Of a stretch of DNA of 64,000 nt, positions 43,418 to 55,037 are shown piece by piece (the stretch's first letter is position 1; each line of letters opens with the position of its first letter). Under the pieces are notes generated by a model. It did no database searches. It was not told the DNA's origin and was given only the letters and a program-made list of their open reading frames with translations. The stretch is from Lasiodiplodia sp. COLG20 (lineage: Eukaryota; Ascomycota; Dothideomycetes; Botryosphaeriales; Botryosphaeriaceae), in assembly GCA_009801085.1 (NCBI GenBank), contig VNWV01000003.1, forward strand, positions 1,798,001 to 1,862,000. The letters run 5' to 3'. The translations under genes and the position numbers were made by a program.

Positions 43418-44563
43418 CTAGAACTTGTAAACCTGCTCCTTGTCATATCCGAGCTCCTTCAGAATACCCGACAGCTCGCCCTGGTCCCTAGGGCTGACCT
43501 TGTTGCCCGAGATGGCGTTGTACATACCGGGCGGGCCGCAGACGAAGATCTTGAGCTTCTCGCCCTCCTTTGGTTCAGGCAGCACAGTCTTGAGCACCTC
43601 CTTGGTGACACGACCCTTGCCCTGGGTCCACCCGGCCGGCGGGTTGTCCAGGACGTAGAAGGCGCGGAAGCGCTGAGGGTAGGTGTTCTCCAGCTCCTGA
43701 AGCTCCTTCTTCAACAAGATGTCATCCTCACCGACGTTTCCGTAAACAAGTGTGACCTTGGTCCTATCCTCGGGGTTCTTGACGATGGCGCGAATGAGCT
43801 GGTACATGGGAGTGATGCCGGTACCTCCGGCAATCAGGGCAATGTGCTCATGCTTGTTCGGGGCCCACTGGAACTTGGGGAGCGGGCCCTTGAAATCAAG
43901 GCTCTGGCCGGGGGCCATGTCGTGCAGGTGCGACGACATGGGGCCGTTGGGATACTTCTTAACGATGAGGTCGAGATAGCCACGGGAATCTAGCACAATC
44001 AGGTCAGGCCCCGCTCGCCGCAATGGGTCCATTGGTCCTTACCCTCGTCATTGACCGGAGTGTATGGCCGCAGCACAGCCTTCTCCATCTCCGGGCCCTT
44101 GTACTTGGTCAACAGCGCGGCTATCTCGTATTAGCACCTCTTGTTCAGCATGTATCGTACTCGAGCTGCACTCACAGGCAACGTTAAGGCCGGAAACATG
44201 GTCTTCAGCCGGGAGCTTGAAGCGGAAACGCTTGGTGTTGTGGCTGAGCACCTCGACGTCCTCGAGCACGAGCGAAACAAAGCCCTGGTCACCGCCCTTG
44301 AAGGTCTTCTCGGCCGGCTTGGAGGCTGCAAGTGCGGGAGCGGCGCCCTTGGAGCTGTTCAGGTACCAGTAGCCAGCACCGGCGGCGGCGATGCCCAGCG
44401 CGCCGTAGAGAGCAGCATTAGAGCTCTTCTTGGGGGCCTCGGTCGCGTATCTGCGGACGGACTGTTGGGATCGCGACGTCGTTAGCAAGCCATCGGAGAC
44501 ACGGAAGCACGAGCTTACGTTGGTGAGGGTGCGGGCGGGACGGAAAGCCTGGCGAGCGAACAT
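43418..44563 (-). CDS. MCR1: Mitochondrial NADH-cytochrome b5 reductase
   Basis: FAD enzyme passing electrons from NADH to cytochrome b5 or ascorbate radical in mitochondria; 326 residues. Exons: 44563-44519, 44461-44176, 44120-44043 and 43989-43418; introns of 57, 55 and 53 nt with GTAAGC, GTGAGT and GTAAGG donors. [15 protein letters not shown] is an Arg-rich presequence, followed by a membrane segment ([20 protein letters not shown]) as in yeast Mcr1. The FAD motif is [10 protein letters not shown], the last residue completed by the third splice. Then come [24 protein letters not shown]-binding [15 protein letters not shown] and [12 protein letters not shown]. The C-terminus [10 protein letters not shown] is typical. 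The four exons join in frame throughout. Its 3' end lies next to the helicase relic. Confidence 0.93.
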
Positions 44564-45454
44564 TTTGGCTGCTGGACGGAACGATTGGAGCAGCGGAATG
44601 GTTCTGGTGGCTCTGTGTACTGAGATGGAGAGGAAGCGGGTCGCGGGAAACCAGCTGTGAAAGGCGTGCGCGCAGATCGGTCCTTCGGCTGATGACGCAA
44701 ACGCCCGACCCCCAGTGGAGGCCCCAAGCTCCAGATTGCTAATCGCTGTGTTCCCTCGGCCTCCGAGCCTTCCGTCTTCATCCCATGCATTCGACCATTC
44801 GAAGTGTACAACAGCAAGCACACATTGGCAAATTTCTGGGATGGCGGGGCAACAGTGCGCTTTGCTTGGTCTCTTTTCTCGTCCATTTCAATTCAGCGTC
44901 AGGCTAAGAAAATCTGTCTGCATAGCTCTTAAATTCCCTGGAATTGTGCTTCCAGTCACTAAAACACCAATGCGGATGCACGCAAAAAGAAAAAGGAAAA
45001 AACGAGGAGCGGGAGCGGAACAAAGAAACCGCTAGATGCAAAAAAAAAAAAAAAAAGAAGCCGCCGTCATCATACCCAAGGCCGTGCCATTGCCAGACAC
45101 CCATCTCGCAGAACGCGCCAAAACAGTTCGCCGAAAGCCATTTTGCTACCTATGGACTAAGCAATCCTCCCCGAGAGCGCCATGCTATGGATGTATACGA
45201 TAAGATGTAAGAGTCGCAATCCTAACCCGATTTTGTCCCCCTCGAACGCCAAGCCAATCGCGTGCGATTAAAAGGAAGTTTTTGAAAGGGCCAAGTATAA
45301 ACAACGGAGCAGCCCAAATGCTCCCAAAAGTATCCAACCAATCGCCACTTACAAAAGCAATACTTGTGCCGGAAAACTCTTCTTGCAAATTAAAAGAGCA
45401 GATAGAAAGTCAGGAAAAAAAAAAAAAAAGAAACGACGTGACCGGTCATGTGCG
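44564..45454. other. Intergenic region with A-tracts
   Basis: Promoter of MCR1 and 3' flank of the SLN1 gene. It contains A-tracts at 45040-45056 (A17) and 45415-45429 (A15). No gene was recognised. Confidence 0.5.
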
Positions 45455-48400
45455 TCATGACAAAGGCGAAGGCTCTGGAGTATCATCCTTTGCGCCCGAT
45501 CTCGCCACTAGCTTATACGCGGCGCCCTTTTTCTTCTTCGAATCCAAGGGAGGACTGTCTCCAGGCTCTGTCTCTTCCGGTATAGGAGCACAGTAAGTCT
45601 TCAAGACGTGCTTCAATGCAGGGCGTCGGATCGGCTTCGATAAGAAATAGTCCATGCCTGACTCGTAGCACTCCTAGATGGCGGGTCAGCAGACTGGACG
45701 CAACAAACGAAAACATCAACTGACCTTCACGTTGCTTTCTTCCGCATAAGCCGTAAGGGCAACAATGGGCGCCGAATATCCCGCCTGCCGAATAAGTCGG
45801 GTGGACTGGATACCATCAAGGTTTGGCATTTGCACATCCATGAAAATCAGGTCGTAAGGGTTCTGGTTCTCCATGCTCTCTTTGACTTTGTCCAGAGCCT
45901 CCTGGCCATCTTTCGCGATAGATACGTCGTACACGTCTTCAAGTTTCAGCATCCGCAGGACAACTTCTTGGTTGGTCTGCGAATCGTCAGCATCATCTCA
46001 TAGCAATTCTTTGGGGTTGGCAATATTCACCTTGTTATCCTCAGCGACGAGGACTTTAAGCCTATCACTTTTATGAAACGTTTGGGCTGCAATGCGATCC
46101 ATTGCTGCACCTTGTGAACTGGGGGAGTCCAGAGGGGTGGGTGAAGCAAAGAAAGGCTGCCTTAGCCCTACCAATCGTGGCTGAGCGTCCGTCTCGAACG
46201 GGACAGATGCCGCTCCAGTGCTCTCCTCTGCCGTGCGAGATGTTGGGGACTCAATCGACAGACTGCTCTTCCGACTGCCATTTGCGGGATCTGAAACTCT
46301 TGATGAGGCAGTGCTGTCTGCTCGTGTCTTGAGATGTTTCAGAGGGATTTCCACAGTAAAGGTGCTACCCTGGCCAACGCTGCTCCTGAGGTTGATAGTA
46401 CCTCTCATCAGGGTTGCGAGCTGCTGGCAAATGGATAGCCCAAGGCCTGTTCCACCGTACTTCTTGCTCAGCCCAAGGTCTCCTTGTACGAACGGCTCGA
46501 AGATACGTTGCTGAAGATGCTCGGGGACGCCTGGGCCTGTATCCTCGACCTCGAATTCGAAAGCAAGAAATCGTCCCGGTGGCGGTGATGGCGCCCTCTC
46601 TGCTTCCAGGATGTGGGCATATGCCTTGTCGTGAAGGATATTGATATGGTTTGCTGTATCCGTACGTCTTGGTGTGACTTGGGAGGACATTGAGCTCGAA
46701 TCCATCCTGCTGCGATTTCTAGAGTTTCGACCAGAGCCCTGCCGCGACTGAGAATTGAGAGATCCTTTGCGACTTCCAAATCCTGGCGTACTGGTCGCAT
46801 CCCCTACACATCTGATTGTGCAAGAGACGGAACCACCCTTAGGTGTAAATTTGAGCGCGTTAGAGACCAGGTTGATTAGGACTTGGAGAATTCGGTGCTG
46901 ATCACCCCACAGAATCATGTCCTTCACGCGTCCGAGTCCGTGGGGGGCAAGCCCCTGTTCACCTCGTTGAGCAGGTTCGTCAGGGTTAAGGTCGGCTGGA
47001 CCTTCGAATCGTACAGAGAGAGTGATGCCGCTCTCTTTGGCTTGCTTGTCGAAGATTGCTAGAACCTGAGTGCTTACATCTCGCAGGCGGAACTCTTTTT
47101 CATCGAGTGAGAGTTGCTGATGGCCCATTTGGTTTTTGCTGAAAGTCAGAAGATCCGTTAAAAGATTGAGCAGCAGATCCCCGCTCTTGTAAATGATACC
47201 CATCGAACGCTTCAGCTTGACCGGATCATCTTCCGACATGCACACAGCACACATGCCGAGGATGCCGTTGAGAGGAGTCTTGAGCTCATGTGAAATATTG
47301 GCGATGAATAGAGTTTTGCTCTCGTTGGCAGCTTCGGCAGCCTTCATTGCCTCCTCGAGCTCAGCTGTACGTTGCTTAACTCTTTCTTCCAACTTCTCAT
47401 ACTGCATCATGAGCTCGTCTGTCATCTCGTTGAACGTGGTGGTAAGATCCGTAAGCTCGTCGTGAATCAAATGCTTACGGTCTTTGACCTTCTCAGGGAT
47501 CCTGAACTGTCGCCTTCTTTCGACCTCTCGTTGTTCCACACCAGTTCGCCGTCTCCCGTGTCTCCAGGAGGTGATTTTCGATAGGAACCCTTCCTTGCGG
47601 GCAAGAACTTCAGTATCATCGGCCCCGTCCATGTGACCCGAGGAAATGCTCGAGTCATCTGGAAGATACCCGGTCGGAGAGACAGACCGCTGTGTAGCAG
47701 CTCTGAGTCGGCGAATCGGTCGAACAGAATAGTGTGCCAGCGGGAACGTCAAGAGTAGTATGGCACCAGCCGTACCGAAGACACAAGCTATCAGGATGTT
47801 GCGTAGGTGATTGATGGGCTGCCAGACCTCAGCATGCGTTTGCTCCACAAGGACAATCCAATCACACAAGGATGTCTCTGGTAAAGCAAAGCCGACTGCC
47901 ACATCCTTCTTTTCCTCATTCCTGGTTGATATAATGGACCCCGCGTTAGTGTTGTCTCTTGAGCCTTGGTCGACAGTAAATCCTGTTTTCACGGCGGGGA
48001 ATTGACTGTAGTTGAAAGAACTTTGCGAGGTCCCCCATGCACGGGAGTTATGACGTCCCCCCAGATCCGAAGGCGGTAACACGAACCGAACGGACACGTC
48101 CTTTGGGGGATCGCCGCTGTTGTTTGTGTAAAGCACGCCAGGAGGAAACTTGTTGTTAATGGTGTCAGGCCCAACAATGAGAGTGACGCCGCTGCTGTCA
48201 AGGCCTTCGCCGGCGTCCACGGTCTGGTAGATCAATTTAGCGTCCACAACAACGGTTATCCAACCAAGGATATCGAATGCGGAGGTGTTGTTGATGATAG
48301 GAACAGTCAGAGACATCAAGGAGAATGTCTTGTTCAACTCCCAAGGACCAAGTAAGATACTTCCGGTCTCGTTCAGCGTCTGTCCCGCATACTGAGCCAA

Positions 48401-49104
48401 CGTTTCGTTGAAAGTGTCGTTTAGCCGTTGGGAAGTGAATGTCATATTGGGATACAGTTGGGGCGGATAGCCCAAGCCCGAGTCGTCACCGAGGTAGACA
48501 GTGGAACCATTATCATAGGTCATGGGAAGAGCGAGCTTGCCCGAGGCCACTGAAGCGGTAGCCTTGAAGGCGGCGGCCTTTGCAGCCGGCCCAGTATAGT
48601 TCTTGGGCCAGACCTGGGCTTGCAGCAGTAATGTCATCTGCTGACCTCCATCGAAAACAGCGGCCAGGTCGGACTGCGAAGTGGTCCAATTTGCAGAGCT
48701 CCGATAGGTGACATTGCCATCGTTGTAACGCTGAAGCTGCCGCTGGATCACAATTCTGCTGGAGGCGGAACGGACGGTTGATTGCATCAACAGGAGATTC
48801 GAAGCAAGCTGCGATGCCTTCAACGATGCCGTCAGGGTTAGGCGCGAGGCTCGGATGCCCAGAACGAAGTTGTGATTGGTAACCTGCGCGATGTATCAGC
48901 ACCTGCAGAGCCACGAGTTTACGGAGCGCGAGTCTGCGTAAGCCACAAGCGCATCAAGAAATGGCATGCAATTCGCCTATCTTCAGCAAACGAGAGAGGG
49001 CGACAGACCCATGTTGCGGCCGCAATGACGGCGAGAGCAACTAAGGAAACCAGCAGCACCAAAAACCCAAGCTGCTCCCGTATGGGAATGCGCATTTTGA
49101 CCAT
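45455..49104 (-). CDS. SLN1-type hybrid histidine kinase (osmosensor)
   Basis: Membrane sensor of the HOG-pathway phosphorelay (group VI), 1139 residues. Exons: 49104-49009, 48883-46031, 45976-45725 and 45673-45455; introns of 125, 54 and 51 nt, with unusual donors GTCTGT, GTGAAT and GTCAGT. TM1 is [20 protein letters not shown] in exon 1. A 300-residue extracellular sensor domain follows, then TM2 ([20 protein letters not shown]) and a HAMP/coiled-coil region. The phospho-accepting H-box is [19 protein letters not shown] (about 562). The ATPase has N-box [17 protein letters not shown]1 EDTGPGVPE and G2 [10 protein letters not shown]. The receiver has KVLVAEDNK, phospho-Asp in [12 protein letters not shown] (about 1027) and Lys in YFLSKP. 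The splices in the receiver yield DNK/TNQEVV and SNVK/ECYESG, as in homologues. Confidence 0.9.
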
Positions 49105-51441
49105 ATAGACCCTGAAGATCCCCGGCGACGGCCAGAGGCGCGATTGCGGGAGCCGCGGGTAGAAGCGCCTGCTTTTGACGGACCCGGGCCAGGGAGGACG
49201 CTAAATTCGGCGATGTCGAGTGCGTAGCACGGCCATGCCTCGTTGGGACTCCAGCAGATGAGACTCGCGGGCGCAGAGGGTGCAGAGCAGTGTCTTGGGG
49301 CAATGGTGCTTTGGCGCGGACAAAGAGCTCAGCTGCGGAGAAGAATTAGCCGGAAAGCGGGACGCTGTATGCGGAAAGCGCGAGAACGAGCGCAGCGGCC
49401 GAGCAAGGGAGCGAGGGAGCGGAGCTGGGCCGGACAGGGCGAGGGTGACGGTGGGCCGCTGGATGCGAGAGGGCGTGAGACAGCAGTGGAATGGAGCTGA
49501 AGAAGGGTGGGCGTTCCATGGCAGCCACGGCTCTTTCCACCATACGACGCAGCAACGGCGTGTGGCTAGGCTAGTCCAGCGGCCGCTTTGCCAGATTCCG
49601 CAGGATGGCCTCGCCTCGCCCCAGAGCAGGCCGGTAAATCAATCTCTGCTGCGCGCGAGCCACTGCCAATCTCCACCAGCGAGCCTGGACCGTTGGCGGC
49701 ACGGCGGGCACTACACAGATGGACCTGCCGTTGCAGAGCAAGAGTGCTGCACGGCGATGAGCCTCGGACGATCCGCTCGGTCGATCCGCGCGTGCCCGTA
49801 CGCTAAAGGGAACGGGGAAAAGGCTCGAGTTCCAGCCAGAACTCTTGGCACCGCCTCTCCATCTCCGGTTGCATGCAGCTAGCAGCCTGCCACCGCCGCC
49901 CGCCGCCGTCTCTTCCTCGCCGCTGTCCTCGAGCACCGCACCAAGCTCGCCGCTTACGTACACGTCGACGTCCGCCGCATCTCCGAGGCTGCGCCATGCC
50001 CGCCACAGTGCTCTCTTCGCAGTGGCCTGATTTTCGGACGGATGCTCGCAGGACGCATGTACAGAGTGCTGCAGCAGAAGGCTAGCGTGAAGAATAGTAG
50101 GCGTAACTATGCCCCAGCCTCTTCGTTTCTTCTTCCCCCCTTTTTTTTTCTTGGAAAAACCACGTGTGGGTAACTGAAGCCATCGTCCAGACGAGAATGT
50201 GGAATCAAGAATTCAACATACACGCCGGGACGATAGCTCCAACTATCCGTGGCATGACCAAAACCATATTCACGCTAGCCTTGGGTGTGCTTTGCCGGCA
50301 GAAACGAGGTTAGAGCCTGCAAGAGACGGTTCTTATCAATGTTTTTCTTCCGAATCTTCCTCGACATTCGACCACGCGGGGTGCCTTGAGAGACGCTTAC
50401 CTCAGCCTGCGAGCCGAGAAATGTGCCGGCTCCTGTGTGTGGTGAGCAGAGGTCCACTCCAGGCCGAACGGGTGTAGGGCTTTTTCATCACTCGCATCGG
50501 CCCTTTGCCACGCGCGTCAAGCGCTGCCTCCCACGCCAGGACTGCAGGGCTGCTTGTGGTTTGCTACCCCAGATCTTCCCGTTCGAGAACCGTTCGACGC
50601 GTCTTCTCGCGAAGATCGCCTCCGCGCCTCTTCCGCCAGCGCAGCATAACAGCAGAGCGGCCCGTTCCAACGCGCAGCAGCGCGCAGCAATCGCGTTGCG
50701 GGATTTTACACGCGTTGTGGTAATCGTGAGCGCTCCTGCATTAGCCTCATGTGCTGCTTCACCGCTATCCTTAGGCACCAAATCCATTGGCTGGGAACAC
50801 ACCTCCACAGTCTCATTGAAACGAACTATACTTAAAATGGCACCCCCGCCTGGTGCTGGCCAATGAATGTCTTCACTACGAGCGCGAGAGAAACGCGTTT
50901 CTACAACGATGTAGTTTGGGAGATCTGCTTGACTCATCCTGCATCCCCACTTTGCCCCCTCAGTCCGAAAGCGGTCGGGGGCATCCGCAGCCAGTAAATA
51001 GCATGGCGGGCGGCGCACGCGTGCCTGATGTACCTTAGGTTTCCTTCTCTTTGCCATCCTCACACACCAACACCCCCAATGTCCACCGCTCTTTCCTAGT
51101 AACCACGATCTATGACAACCGATGATTTGCGAATCTCGACCGTCGTTGAAACACCAAGTTTCTAGCGACTCGTACGGGAGTCACCGAACAGTTGGCAGCC
51201 AGAGCAGCAATGCCAGCTCAACGAGAAAGTTGCTCTTTGGGGAGATCCCCACACCGGTCGAAGCGCCTGGGAGTCGGTGTAAGTGCCTGAGATAAACCCT
51301 CCGTTGGCCCTCAGTCCTTTCGCGTCCACTTCGCTGCTCCCCTCCTCTGCCTGCGCTTGTTTTCGAGGCCCAGCACGTCGAGCTGCGACTGATGCCCTCT
51401 CCTCAGCGCTTCGATCCAACAGCTCGGTATGCAACCTCGTG
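49105..51441. other. 2.3-kb intergenic region with repeat copy 3
   Basis: Between divergent SLN1 and F-box genes. It contains the most complete inverted-repeat element (50071-50290). A GTAAGT at 51279 upstream of the F-box start may be a 5' UTR donor. No other gene was recognised. Confidence 0.45.
50071..50290. mobile_element. MITE-like inverted-repeat element, copy 3 (most complete)
   Basis: Outer terminal inverted repeats are perfect over 14 bp: AAGGCTAGCGTGAA (50078-50091) and TTCACGCTAGCCTT (50269-50282), enclosing about 205 bp. Inside is the core hairpin: GGGTAACTGAAGCCATCGTC (50168-50187) against GACGATAGCTCCAACTATCC (50229-50248). The centre GAATGTGGAATCAAGAATTC is shared with copies 1 and 2. 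The left outer flank CAGCAGAAGG parallels CAGCCGAAGG of copy 1. No transposase is encoded, and I saw no clear target-site duplication. Confidence 0.7.
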
Positions 51442-52806
51442 ATGTCAACCAGCTCGGCATTCCTCAGATTCTGGCTGTCGGAGCCCTGCCGCAACGCCTT
51501 CCTGGCCCATGTCGACAAGTCGGATCTCGCCAACTGCCGTCTTGTCTGTCACGACATGAGCAGTCGGGCCGCCCCTTTTCTGTTTGAAGACATCACCGTA
51601 ACCTTCCGACCGAGCACCTTTGGCAGGCCCGCCCGTATGGAAGCCCTGGAGAGCATCGGCCACCACGTGAAGTCCATGACATTCCGCATGCCGCACTCCT
51701 CGGATACCTTCCTCCCGCCACTCATTGATCCCGTGACCGCCGAGCAGAAGAGTCTGGTCTACGAGCCGCAGATCCACAAGCCGCCAACCCTCATCGGGAA
51801 GATGAAGACTCCCAAGTACGGCTCCTGGGAAATGACCGACCTTCTGATCAAGCAGTATCCTCCCGTCTTCCATGCCGCTACCAACGTTCCTGCTTTCATC
51901 CGAGCCCTGCAGGCACTTCCAGGCCTGGTCAACCTGAAGCTCGACTGCCCCGATCAGGAATCTTCACAGCGCCATCGACGTAGTGCCGTCGATTACGCAC
52001 TGATCTCCCTGCGCATCGCCGTCGAGCGTGCGCAGCTTCCGGAACTGGACTCGCTGACCATCAAGGCCATGCACCCTGCTGGCCTCTTATATCTCCAGCC
52101 AACCATGGGTCCAGGTTCCACCCCCGCATCGAACAGGAGATGGCGACAAATCAAGAAGCTCGCGATTCACCTAGACAGCCAGCCTTACTTGGAGGGATCG
52201 TCGTCGGAACATCTCCGTCTCCTACATTCGTATCTGCGGACCTTCTCTCACTCTGTCACCAAGCTGCTCTTCCGCTGGAGCGGCGAGAAGGGTCCTTCGC
52301 CCCTTTCCTTGGACCTTGAACCCGGCCTGTCCCCCCCAAGCACGCCGGAGTCGGGTGCGAGCCGACCCACTGGCATCCGCGCGCTCAAGTTCCCCAACTT
52401 GCTCTTTTTGGAACTCGAGAACGCGGTCATGGACTCGTCCCAAATTAGTACTTTCATTCTTCGCCACCGCCGCTCCATCACCGAGTTCAATTTCGAAGAC
52501 GTTTCCCTCCGCACGGGCACGTGGGACGATGCTCTGGCGCCGCTCACGCGCATCGCGGGCAGCGAAGAGTGGAAGAACCGTGCGGAAGAGGTCATGGACG
52601 TGCCGATTATCCTGAGCCCGGTTGACGAGATCAAGCCGGACCTGCTCATCACGGACGAGCTAGACGACCTCAAGAACACGCCTGAGTCGAGGTCGGTCAG
52701 CAAATGGTGGTCGCGCACCCGCAGCAGTAAGGTGACGGCCAAAGCAAAGGAACAGCTTGTCGAAGCCGAAGAACACATGCGCAAGTTTCTGTTCCCTTGG
52801 CGCTAA
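51442..52806 (+). CDS. F-box-like protein
   Basis: Single-exon protein of 454 residues, probably a substrate adaptor of an SCF ubiquitin ligase. The N-terminal part, VDKSDLANCRLVCHDMSSRA followed by APFLFEDITVTF (about residues 23-54), matches the second half of an F-box as found in many ascomycete proteins; the first helix is weak. The rest contains leucine-rich-repeat-like stretches (LPGLVNLKLDCPD, LPELDSLTIKAMHPAGLLYL, FPNLLFLELENAVMDSSQIS) and a charged C-terminus ending EEHMRKFLFPWR. The start at 51442 is the first in-frame ATG; the frame is open for 159 nt further upstream without one. The substrate is unknown. Confidence 0.7.
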   Translation: MSTSSAFLRFWLSEPCRNAFLAHVDKSDLANCRLVCHDMSSRAAPFLFEDITVTFRPSTFGRPARMEALESIGHHVKSMTFRMPHSSDTFLPPLIDPVTAEQKSLVYEPQIHKPPTLIGKMKTPKYGSWEMTDLLIKQYPPVFHAATNVPAFIRALQALPGLVNLKLDCPDQESSQRHRRSAVDYALISLRIAVERAQLPELDSLTIKAMHPAGLLYLQPTMGPGSTPASNRRWRQIKKLAIHLDSQPYLEGSSSEHLRLLHSYLRTFSHSVTKLLFRWSGEKGPSPLSLDLEPGLSPPSTPESGASRPTGIRALKFPNLLFLELENAVMDSSQISTFILRHRRSITEFNFEDVSLRTGTWDDALAPLTRIAGSEEWKNRAEEVMDVPIILSPVDEIKPDLLITDELDDLKNTPESRSVSKWWSRTRSSKVTAKAKEQLVEAEEHMRKFLFPWR

Positions 52807-53289
52807 TGTAAATATGCATGCTCGCTGATGAGCAACGGTGTCTCTGGAGTTTGGTGGTAAGCAACTGTACTGTACCATCAGGGTTGTACAAGTTGACAGG
52901 CAAGTCAACTGTGGAGTTGTATGAGGCGCACGGGAGGGAGCATCCTCTCGTCAACGAGAGACGATTCACGACTTTTTCTTATTTTGCTACGACTCGATGG
53001 GAGGAAAGGACCACCATCACTATCATCCATGAGCGCAGAAATGGATGCCGACCACGATCTTATTACGATCCGACTACGATCTTTTACTAGCTTTTCCTTT
53101 TTAGTTCATAAGATATCCCCGTACGCCTGCTATGTACAAGATGTATGTAGGATGGGCCTACTTTACGGCCGTAGAACTCTCATTGGTTGTCGAACAAATC
53201 ATGAACCCCTCTGCTGTTCGTCTCTAAACTCTGGTGGGCCATCAAGGGCTGACAATGAGACATGTGGCACGTGCCGGCTGATGCTTGAG

Positions 53290-53295
53290 CCTCGG
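53290..53295 (+). promoter_or_regulatory. Candidate FarA/FarB (fatty-acid response) site
   Basis: CCTCGG, the core motif bound by Aspergillus FarA/FarB upstream of fatty-acid and peroxisomal genes, lies 90 nt before the TATA box of the peroxisomal SCP2 gene. A six-base motif alone is weak evidence; the gene context raises it. Confidence 0.35.
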
Positions 53296-53379
53296 CGATT
53301 TCACATGCAACTCAACCCCGGACTTGCGCCCGCCGCGTGCAAGCATCATCGTCACCGACACCTACTGAGGGCTGACGGC

Positions 53380-53385
53380 TATAAA
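53380..53385 (+). promoter_or_regulatory. TATA box of the SCP2 gene
   Basis: TATAAA lies 86 nt before the ATG at 53466 and is followed by a CT/AC-rich leader. Confidence 0.6.
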
Positions 53386-53465
53386 CCCCCTTGGGAACTG
53401 TCTCTTGTACACTACAACCCTCTCCTTCGCATCCCCAGTACCACCCGTGTCCTTTGCCGCCCAAT

Positions 53466-54258
53466 ATGAGTCTCAAGAGCGGTAAGTGCTCGCGTGCATG
53501 ACCTTCCATGGCCTTCTCCGTGTCGCGCCGCAAGCCCGCATCCACTTTGGCCCAGGGCTACGGCGGCCGCCGGGGCAACGAGCAAGGCCAGCAGCCGAGA
53601 ATGCCGCGCTCACTCATCAACCCCAAACAGACAAGATCCCCTCATCGGCCGCGTTCGACGCCATCGCCGCCGCTCTCACGGACGATGCCGACCGCAAAGA
53701 CGCGGTGAAGAAGGGCGGCGCCGTCTTCGCCTTCACCATCAAGAACAAGAGCGGCGAGACGGAGAGCTGGTACATCGATCTCAAGAAGACGGGCACCGTC
53801 GGCAAGGGCGCCGCGCCCGAGGGCGGCAAATCTGATGGTGAGTTTAGGAATGTCCGCGTGGTGTGGGTGCGTGCCAGCACACGCATCCATCGTCATGCTT
53901 CCATCTCTCGATCGCCCCGCGCGCTAGGTATCATGGTTTCGGCTTCGGCCTCGGCGCCGCCCGCGACAGTGGGCCGCCGCCGCCTAAACCGCGGCAAAAA
54001 CAAAACACCTGGATGGTTTGGCGTCGAGAGTGGAGATGAAGCCAGGCGCTTTTGCGAGAGTGGACCCTGTCGCTGACTCGTCGCAATTTTCCAGTCACCC
54101 TGCTGCTCTCCGACAGCGACTTCGCAAACCTGGTCTCGGGCAAGGCCAACGCGCAGAAGCTGTTCATGTCGGGCAAGTTGAAGATCAAGGGCGATGTTAT
54201 GAAGGCCACCAAGATTGAGCCGGTGATGAAGAAGGCCCAGAACAAGGCCAAGCTATGA
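53466..54258 (+). CDS. Peroxisomal SCP2 sterol/fatty-acyl carrier protein
   Basis: Small lipid carrier of the SCP2 family, binding fatty acids or acyl-CoAs in peroxisomes; 128 residues, the size of the stand-alone fungal proteins. Exons: 53466-53481 (five codons plus one base), 53631-53837 and 54095-54258. Introns are 149 nt (GTAAGT) and 257 nt (GTGAGT, CCAG). The fold is covered by SAAFDAIAAALTDDADRKDA, GGAVFAFTIKNKSGETESWY, IDLKKTGTVGKG and LLLSDSDFANLVSGKANAQK, ending LFMSGKLKIKGDVMKATKIE. The last residues, NKAKL, form a PTS1 peroxisomal import signal (AKL). The second intron is long, and a small internal exon cannot be excluded; the direct join SDG/VTLLLSDSDF is in frame and sensible. 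Confidence 0.88.
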
Positions 54259-55037
54259 GTCAGTACTTCTCTTGTAACTTGTACGTTTGGCTTTACGATA
54301 AAGAATTACATGAAATATCACATTTGGTTATCTTCTCAAGCTTTGTGCTCCTTATTGTCCTTGTGCTCAGCAATGTCATTGGCTATGACGTCTATAGTGC
54401 CCGCAACGCCATATTACTTACATTGTTGGGCTAACACGTTATGCTTAAATCACCTCAAATAGCGCTCTCATTACCACAGAGAATCTGAGAATTCGACTGA
54501 GACGTAGAAAAGAAGAACTTCACCCACTCAGCCTAACACACTATCTTGAATCCACTTCAACAAATCCGTGTTTCCTCTCTTCCTTGTTAGACTCTTTTAT
54601 GTCACCTAGTTTGTAGATAGATTCTTGCTGGTGTGTATAAACGGCTCTTTTCATCTAGTCGTGTACTTTAGTTGTATCGGCTCTATATTAACGAGCCGCC
54701 ATCGGCTGACTTATTAAGGTTCTAATGATTCTCGGACTGGTGTTTGTTCTAAAGTACATGCAGAGGTTGTACTAGAAGTGGTGAGATGAACTTCAGAGAT
54801 ACAAAGACTGATCGTATGACACTACCAGCGAAAAGGAAGCCCTTTTTATCTGAAGCTGCATAGTAGTCACATTCACAAAGTTGTTCGGTATTCACCTATA
54901 TATCTTGCCCTATCTTCCACGCTGTGTATGAGTCGAGGTTACGAGTATTTACTCGTCCGCAAAGAATATCGACTAGGAAGCATCCAAAAGCGTGCAATAC
55001 ACATAAATGTTCCTCACGCGGAATGTTCTCATCACGT
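54259..55037. other. AT-rich convergent intergenic region
   Basis: Visibly more AT-rich than its neighbours, with TA-rich stretches. No gene or intact repeat was recognised; it could be old RIP-affected or simply 3'-flanking sequence. Confidence 0.4.

Larger units (their letters stand above)
52807..53465. other. Intergenic region holding the SCP2 promoter
   Basis: No gene recognised. It contains a TATAAA box and a CCTCGG motif upstream of the SCP2 gene. Confidence 0.5.
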
